DNA of 59,845 bases, from NCBI GenBank assembly GCA_905612235.1, contig CAJQRF010000035.1:1-59845 (forward strand). The letters are read 5' to 3'. Every line of letters begins with the position of its first letter. Position 1 is the first letter of the stretch. A program made the position numbers and the translations under genes. Shown here piece by piece: positions 54,156-59,845 of this stretch. The stretch is from an uncultured Pelagibacteraceae bacterium. GTDB lineage: Bacteria; Pseudomonadota; Alphaproteobacteria; Pelagibacterales; Pelagibacteraceae. Below the pieces are notes generated by a model. The model did not search any database, was not told the DNA's origin, and saw nothing but the letters and a program-made list of their open reading frames with translations.

Positions 54156-55154
54156 ATGATTAAAAGTTTTTTTTTAAGTAAAAAATGGCGCCTATGGGCT
54201 TGGGGTGGATTTCTTTTTATAATAATTTCTTTGCTAGCGCAAACATGGATAGACGTAAAAATTAATGAATGGTACAAAGGTTTTTATGATCTTTTGCAAA
54301 AACCTACTGAAAATGATATTTCAGATTTTTGGGATGGCATTTTTACATTTTTAAAATTAGCAATTCCATATGTAATTATTTATACAATAACAAATTACTT
54401 TACTCGACTCTATGCATTTAGATGGAGAGAGGCTATGACTTTTGCTTATATGCCTTATTGGAAAAAGATAGATGCAAAAGTAGAAGGTGCCTCTCAAAGA
54501 ATTCAGGAAGATTGCATGAATTTTGCAAAAATTGTTGAAAGTATAGGACTTCAAATTGTTAGAGCGCTTATGTTATTAATAGCTTTTACACCAATACTTT
54601 GGGGATTATCATCTAATGTAGTCATACCATTTCTTAAAGATATCAATGGTTCTTTAGTTTGGATATCTTTAATAACTAGTTTAGGTGGAATTCTAATAAG
54701 TTGGTTTGTTGGATACAAGCTTCCGGGACTTGAATACAAAAATCAGGTTGTTGAAGCAGCATTCAGAAAAGAACTCGTATATGGAGAAGATGACCGCATT
54801 AATTATGTTCAACCTCCAACAATTTTTGAATTATTTGCCGGTATTAAATTTAATTATCACCGTCTATTTCTACACTATGGTTATTTTGATTTATGGGTAA
54901 TTTTATATAACCAGATAATGGTAATAGTTCCCTATGTGATCATGGGGCCAGGTTTATTTGTTGGATCGATGACTTTAGGCATACTCATTCAAACATCAAG
55001 CGCTTTTAGAGAAGTTCATGGTAGTTTTTCACTCTTTATAAATAATTGGACAAGAATTACCGAGCTAAGATCTATTTTTAGACGACTACATGAGTTTGAA
55101 ATAGCAATAGGATATAAAACAGCTAAAACTACCAGAGTAGGGTACATAAAATAG
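54156..55154 (+). CDS. SbmA/BacA-like peptide transporter
   Basis: INEWYKGFYDLLQ, FRWREAMTFAYMPYWKK, EGASQRIQEDCMNFAKIVE. Confidence 0.85.
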   Translation: MIKSFFLSKKWRLWAWGGFLFIIISLLAQTWIDVKINEWYKGFYDLLQKPTENDISDFWDGIFTFLKLAIPYVIIYTITNYFTRLYAFRWREAMTFAYMPYWKKIDAKVEGASQRIQEDCMNFAKIVESIGLQIVRALMLLIAFTPILWGLSSNVVIPFLKDINGSLVWISLITSLGGILISWFVGYKLPGLEYKNQVVEAAFRKELVYGEDDRINYVQPPTIFELFAGIKFNYHRLFLHYGYFDLWVILYNQIMVIVPYVIMGPGLFVGSMTLGILIQTSSAFREVHGSFSLFINNWTRITELRSIFRRLHEFEIAIGYKTAKTTRVGYIK

Positions 55155-55158
55155 TAAA

Positions 55159-56058
55159 ATGGACCTAGTAACAAAGCTTTTTGAAGTTCTTTTTCCAGTG
55201 TTTTTAATTATAGGAATAGGTTATTGGTATGGAAAAAAGGACCCTAAATTTAATACTAAGTTCATTACTATTTTTGCAGGCAATTTTGGTTTGCCGTCTA
55301 TTATTTTTTATTCGCTAACGACAACAAATATAAGTTTTGAACTTTTTTTAAGATTTTCATATTACATCACTCTATATGTTGGAATCTTTTCTATTATAGG
55401 TCTAGTAATTCTAAGAATACTAAATAAAGATATTTATAGGTTATTACCTCCATTAATTTTACCTAATACAGGTAATATGGGTATGCCTTTATGTTTGTTT
55501 GCATATGGAAAAATTGGTTTAGCTATAGCTACTGCAGTAACTTCCATGATATTAATTTTTCATTTTAGTCTTAATATTTTATTAGCAAGCAAAAAATTTT
55601 CTATCAAACCTTTGTTAAATTGTATTCCAATCTATGCTTTATTAATTTCTTTAATATTTGTTTATTTTAAAATTCCTGCACCTAAATTTTTAGAAAATAC
55701 TACTTTCTTAATAGGTTATTCAACAATTTTCCTAGTTTTGATGTCCCTAGGGGTTTCTTTGTCTAAACTTAAAGTATTTTCATTTAAGGAAACAATTATT
55801 TATTCTTTTATTCGAGTTATATTAGGTCCCATTGTTGGTTTAGCTTTTGTTAAATTTTTCAACCTTTCAGGCGTTGAAGCTGGAGTTATGTTTATTCAAG
55901 CTTCTATGCCATCTGCTGTGCTCACCTTTTTAGTCAGTGAAATTTATTCACCTAAAAAAATATCTAACAGCATTGCCAGCACTGTTGCGTTATCAACTTT
56001 TTTATCATTTTTTACTTTAATAGTTGTAGTATTCATTTCTTTAAAATACTTTAACTAG
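55159..56058 (+). CDS. AEC-family transporter
   Basis: FPVFLIIGIGYWYGKKDPKF, LPNTGNMGMPLCLFAYG, FIQASMPSAVLTFLVSEIY. Confidence 0.85.
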   Translation: MDLVTKLFEVLFPVFLIIGIGYWYGKKDPKFNTKFITIFAGNFGLPSIIFYSLTTTNISFELFLRFSYYITLYVGIFSIIGLVILRILNKDIYRLLPPLILPNTGNMGMPLCLFAYGKIGLAIATAVTSMILIFHFSLNILLASKKFSIKPLLNCIPIYALLISLIFVYFKIPAPKFLENTTFLIGYSTIFLVLMSLGVSLSKLKVFSFKETIIYSFIRVILGPIVGLAFVKFFNLSGVEAGVMFIQASMPSAVLTFLVSEIYSPKKISNSIASTVALSTFLSFFTLIVVVFISLKYFN

Positions 56059-56060
56059 CT

Positions 56061-56909
56061 GTGAAAGCTATTTCTTATAATTTATTAGCATGGGCTATTT
56101 TGCCTTTTATGGACGCTGTAGCTAAGTATTTAAGTTCTGATATTTCTTTTTTCCAAATTACATGGGCTAGGTATTTTTTTACTGTTTTTTTTACCTTACC
56201 TTTGATGTTTTTTTTCTTCAGAAAAAAATTAACTTGGACCACTCATCCAAAGTTGCAATTTTTTAGAGGATTAACACTATTTTTTGCAAATATATTATTT
56301 TTTTATTCTATCTCTATAATTTCTATGGCTAAAGCTTTAACTCTTGCTTTTATTGCCCCTCTGATTACAACAGCTTTATCTCCATTTTTTTTAGGTGAAA
56401 GGGTAGGTTTTAGAAGATGGTCTGCTGTTCTTGTCGGTTTTCTCGGCAGTTTAATTGTTATTAGACCAGGAATTATCGAATTGAATCTAGCAAGTATTGC
56501 TGCATTAGGTACTGGTTTTTTTTATGGCATATATCTTATTATTACTCGTAAACTCCATACTTCTGACAGCCCTTTGTTAACCTTGTTACTTACTGGTGTA
56601 GTCGGGGTCATTATTGCTTCGTTCTTCGTACCTTTTGTTTGGATAAATCTTACTATTAATCAATGGTTACTCCTGGGTTTAATGGGTGTTTTCGCTTGCC
56701 TTGGGCACTTTTTTTTAATTTTGTCACTTAAATATGCTGATGCATCTAAATTAGCGCCTTTCGGATATTTTGAAATCGTTACTAATGTCATTCTAGGCTA
56801 CCATTTTTTTTCTGATTTTCCTCATTATTGGACTTGGTTAGGTTTTCTAGTAATTGTTTCGTCTGGTATATATATATCAGTTAGAGAAAGGGTTAATTAC
56901 ATTCCTTAG
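56061..56909 (+). CDS. EamA/DMT-family transporter (GTG start)
   Basis: Ten-TM pattern with MDAVAKYLSSDISFFQITWARYFF, AFIAPLITTALSPFFLGERVGFRRW. Confidence 0.88.
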   Translation: MKAISYNLLAWAILPFMDAVAKYLSSDISFFQITWARYFFTVFFTLPLMFFFFRKKLTWTTHPKLQFFRGLTLFFANILFFYSISIISMAKALTLAFIAPLITTALSPFFLGERVGFRRWSAVLVGFLGSLIVIRPGIIELNLASIAALGTGFFYGIYLIITRKLHTSDSPLLTLLLTGVVGVIIASFFVPFVWINLTINQWLLLGLMGVFACLGHFFLILSLKYADASKLAPFGYFEIVTNVILGYHFFSDFPHYWTWLGFLVIVSSGIYISVRERVNYIP

Positions 56910-57207
56910 ATGTACTTAATGTTATACTTGAACTATATAATATTATTTAGTAAAAACAAATAGTTAACTATATTAATTAAAGTAAATTAGACACTAAAAT
57001 AATAAAATTATCAAGAAATGACTTAATGTTATCTAACATTTTAAATTCGTAGTATAAAAAATTACATAAGGTGTAAATAAGTCAATAAAACAAGCATTTT
57101 AACTATATTTACGCAATTTTGATGAATTGAGCATGCAAAAAAGACAAAAAAAAACCTAAAAAAAAAGATAAGTTTAATCTGTAAAAATGAGGGTTGCACT
57201 CTTGGAA

Positions 57208-57228
57208 TATGGCGTTTAAACGGCCATA
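57208..57228. repeat. Near-perfect inverted repeat TATGGC-GTTTAAAC-G-GCCATA
   Basis: Read directly from sequence in the gene-free interval upstream of the recombinase block. Confidence 0.6.
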
Positions 57229-57329
57229 GAAGGGGTAATTTTTAGTTTTTACTATAGAATGCCACAACTAGTGGGTGTAATGCAAATAATATAAAAATAT
57301 CTAGTTAAATCGCTTATAAATAGCTAAAA

Positions 57330-57722
57330 TTAAGGGTTTTTAACGTATTTAGAACTAAATTTAAACTCTTTTTTGAGTCCAACAAATAATAATGTCCAGG
57401 CAAACTTACCTTCAGGTATTTTAATGCTATGACGATCTTTATAACGTTTGAAGCCAATATAGCCTGGCTTTCTCCAAAAAGAACCTTTCTCGGTTTTTTC
57501 CCAATAACCACCTTTTATAATTATTGTTATATAAGACCAATAATGGTCGTGTAAATCTCCTAAATCACTTTTTAGAATCTTGTGGATGAATATGTTGAAA
57601 GGAAACCATTTAGGTCTACGTCTGAAAAGAAGATAATATCGTATTACAAAAGGTTCAGCGACCCTGTAATCTGGCCAACTTGGACCTCTATCTAAGATTA
57701 TTTTTTTACGATTTCTAAACAT
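57330..57722 (-). CDS. Small cupin-like protein of unknown function
   Basis: DLGDLHDHYWSYITIIIKGGYWEKTEKGSFWRKPGYIGFKRYKDRHSIKI: HDH motif, Gly-rich turn and later His as in cupins. Confidence 0.6.
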   Translation of the reverse strand: MFRNRKKIILDRGPSWPDYRVAEPFVIRYYLLFRRRPKWFPFNIFIHKILKSDLGDLHDHYWSYITIIIKGGYWEKTEKGSFWRKPGYIGFKRYKDRHSIKIPEGKFAWTLLFVGLKKEFKFSSKYVKNP

Positions 57723-57813
57723 TCTGTAAAACTTTTTTTTCCAATTTCTTATATTTATTTTTTATATAATTTTATTTTATTTATATTGACTTATGAATTC
57801 ACTTAATATATTT

Positions 57814-57840
57814 ATTCCGATAATTAATGGTTATCGGAAT
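57814..57840. repeat. Perfect inverted repeat ATTCCGATAA-TTAATGG-TTATCGGAAT just upstream of the recombinase; candidate core site or operator
   Basis: 10-bp arms, 7-bp spacer, 5 bp before the start codon. Confidence 0.75.
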
Positions 57841-57845
57841 GATTT

Positions 57846-58763
57846 ATGAATGAATTAATAACTGATATAAAAAGCCTTGAATTAGAAACCTTAAAGAATT
57901 TAAAAAATTCTAAGTCTGCTAATACTCTAAGAGCTTACAAAGCTGATTTTAAAGATTTTGCAGTATTTTGTACAAAAAATGGTTTAAATTCATTGCCTAC
58001 GGATCCTAAAATACTATCCTTATACTTAACTCATTTGTCAGCAACCTCAAAATTCAGCACCTTAAAGAGAAGAATAGCCTCAATAAGCGTGATTCATAAG
58101 ATAAAAGGACATTACTTAGACACAAAACATCCAATAATCATGGAAAATTTGCATGGAATAAAAAGAGTTAAGGGTAGCAACCAAAAGGCGAAAAAACCTA
58201 TATTAATCAATGAATTAAAGTTGATTATTAATGCGATAGATGAATTCAATAAACAAGAGATAAGAAAAATTAGAGATAAAGCAATTATACTTATTGGATT
58301 TTCAGGAGGATTCAGAAGATCTGAATTAGTTAATTTTGAATATGATGATGTTGAATTTGTAAATGAAGGGGTAAAAATTTATATTAAAAGATCAAAAACT
58401 GATCAATCAGGCGAAGGAATGACTAAAGCAATCCCCTACTTTGAAAATAAATCGTTTTGCCCAGTCCTAAGTTTGCATAATTGGTTAAATAAAACAAAAA
58501 TAAAATCAGGAAAAGTATTCGATATTTCAGATAAAAGTATTGCACTAATAATAAAAAAATATACTTCATTATGTGGTTTAGACCCAAATAGATATAGCGG
58601 CCATAGTTTACGATCAGGTTTTGCTACATCAACAGCAGAATCTGGAGCAGAGGAAAGAAATATAATGGCAATGACCGGACATAAAACAACACAGATGGTA
58701 AGAAGATACATCCAAGAAGCTAATTTGTTTAAAAATAATGCTTTAAATAAAATAAAAATATAA
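57846..58763 (+). CDS. Tyrosine recombinase/integrase
   Basis: Catalytic pattern: GGFRRSEL (R), RSKTDQSGEG (K), GHSLRSGFAT (HxxR), MTGHKTTQMVRRYIQ (H...Y). Confidence 0.92.
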   Translation: MNELITDIKSLELETLKNLKNSKSANTLRAYKADFKDFAVFCTKNGLNSLPTDPKILSLYLTHLSATSKFSTLKRRIASISVIHKIKGHYLDTKHPIIMENLHGIKRVKGSNQKAKKPILINELKLIINAIDEFNKQEIRKIRDKAIILIGFSGGFRRSELVNFEYDDVEFVNEGVKIYIKRSKTDQSGEGMTKAIPYFENKSFCPVLSLHNWLNKTKIKSGKVFDISDKSIALIIKKYTSLCGLDPNRYSGHSLRSGFATSTAESGAEERNIMAMTGHKTTQMVRRYIQEANLFKNNALNKIKI

Positions 58764-59441
58764 ATGAAATTTCTGAAAAGTATTTACTATGAAAAATATA
58801 CAAAAAAGTCGTACGCAATTAGTAATGTAGACTTAATTATTGATAGAATTTTTTCAAATAAAAAAAAAGGCATTTATATAGATGTTGGCTGTAATCATCC
58901 AATTAAATATAACAATACATATTTACTTTATAAAAGAGGATGGAGTGGCATAAATATTGATTTGGATAAATCATCAATAAAAGAATTTAATAAATTTAGA
59001 AAAAAAGATTATAACGTAGAAGCTATAGTTTCAAATGATAATAAAGTGAAGGATGTTTACATTTATCATGACAGATCAGCAATCAACACAGTAAGTAAAG
59101 AATTAATTAACTATAGAAAATCGAAAATAAAAAAAATCAAAAAAAAATCAACAACTTTAAATAAAATTATAGAAGATTCACCATTTAATAAAAAAAAAAT
59201 TAATTTAATTTCTATCGATGTTGAAAATTATGAATATGAAGTATTAAAAAATTTTAATTTTAAAAAATATAAAGTAGATTTAATAGTAGCTGAGTGTTTA
59301 GATTTAAGTCAAAAAAAACTTGAAATGTACACACAGTCGCTAGAATTTATAATGAAAAGTAAATTATATAAATTATTAATAAGAAATAATTATAAATTAA
59401 TTAATTGGGTAAACTCAGACTTAGTATTCTTAAAAAAATAA
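58764..59441 (+). CDS. FkbM-family methyltransferase
   Basis: IYIDVGCNHPIKYNNTYLLYKRGWSGINIDLD, LISIDVENYEYEVLKNF. Confidence 0.85.
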   Translation: MKFLKSIYYEKYTKKSYAISNVDLIIDRIFSNKKKGIYIDVGCNHPIKYNNTYLLYKRGWSGINIDLDKSSIKEFNKFRKKDYNVEAIVSNDNKVKDVYIYHDRSAINTVSKELINYRKSKIKKIKKKSTTLNKIIEDSPFNKKKINLISIDVENYEYEVLKNFNFKKYKVDLIVAECLDLSQKKLEMYTQSLEFIMKSKLYKLLIRNNYKLINWVNSDLVFLKK

Positions 59442-59445
59442 AAAT

Positions 59446-59845
59446 TTAATCTATCAATTTCATAACTTCATTTTTAATGCTGTTAAACTTATTTCTGTAA
59501 ATTTGATTGTAGTTCTTCATATACAATGTCCAGCGGTCGTAGAATTCCTTTTTACTTTCTTCAATAATATCAATTATCTTAATATTAAAAGAATTTGGAA
59601 TATGAGTTAACCCACAGTGACAACTAATAAAGATTTTAGAATTTCTTGCTATAGATTCAAAATCATCAAGTGAAGCTTTATATATTAAAAAAATGGATGA
59701 ATTAGAATAATTTTTATAGAAAATTTTTTCATTTTTTTTATAGAAGAATTTATTTTTTAGTTTGTTTAATAAATCAAAATCTAACATGCCAGAAGTTATT
59801 ACTAAACTCATGTTTTTTTTAGCTATGTCATTTAAAAAAGTAACA
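59446..59845 (-). CDS. C-terminal part of a glycosyltransferase-like protein, N-terminus beyond window edge
   Basis: Frame open to window edge upstream of M (VTFLNDIAKKNMSLVITSG); ISCHCGLTHIPNSFNIKIIDIIE resembles GT9-type nucleotide-sugar loop. Confidence 0.5.
   Translation of the reverse strand, partial: VTFLNDIAKKNMSLVITSGMLDFDLLNKLKNKFFYKKNEKIFYKNYSNSSIFLIYKASLDDFESIARNSKIFISCHCGLTHIPNSFNIKIIDIIEESKKEFYDRWTLYMKNYNQIYRNKFNSIKNEVMKLID

Overview
AT-rich, densely packed alphaproteobacterial chromosome segment, probably Pelagibacterales (SAR11)-like by gene order and base composition (inference). The housekeeping backbone includes an amino-acid ABC transporter (aapJQMP), valS, ilvD, a manC-like gene, xth, dgt-argS-nagZ-scpAB-tatABC-serS-yajC-secDF, uvrA, ssb-gyrA-coaD-ppi-tgt, recG/sdhE, mltB-rlpA-dacC-tmk-holB-metG-tatD, nhaA, and transporters. 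Five tRNAs were identified: Asn, Cys, Lys, Ser and Pro. Two accessory blocks stand out: a glycan/radical-SAM cluster beside tRNA-Ser (about 38.9-43.9 kb), and a right-end block (about 56.9 kb to the window end) with a tyrosine recombinase preceded by a perfect 10-7-10 inverted repeat and directly abutted by an FkbM methyltransferase. The most notable observations are: a predicted autotransporter with a C-type-lectin-like passenger carrying EPN/WND-type motifs; a valS reading frame broken by a single extra base in an A7 run; the recombinase/inverted-repeat/FkbM arrangement; an RlpA-SPOR protein that appears to have lost catalytic motifs; and an MBL-fold protein with a substituted metal-ligand motif. 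All function calls come from reading motifs by eye; no database search was run.
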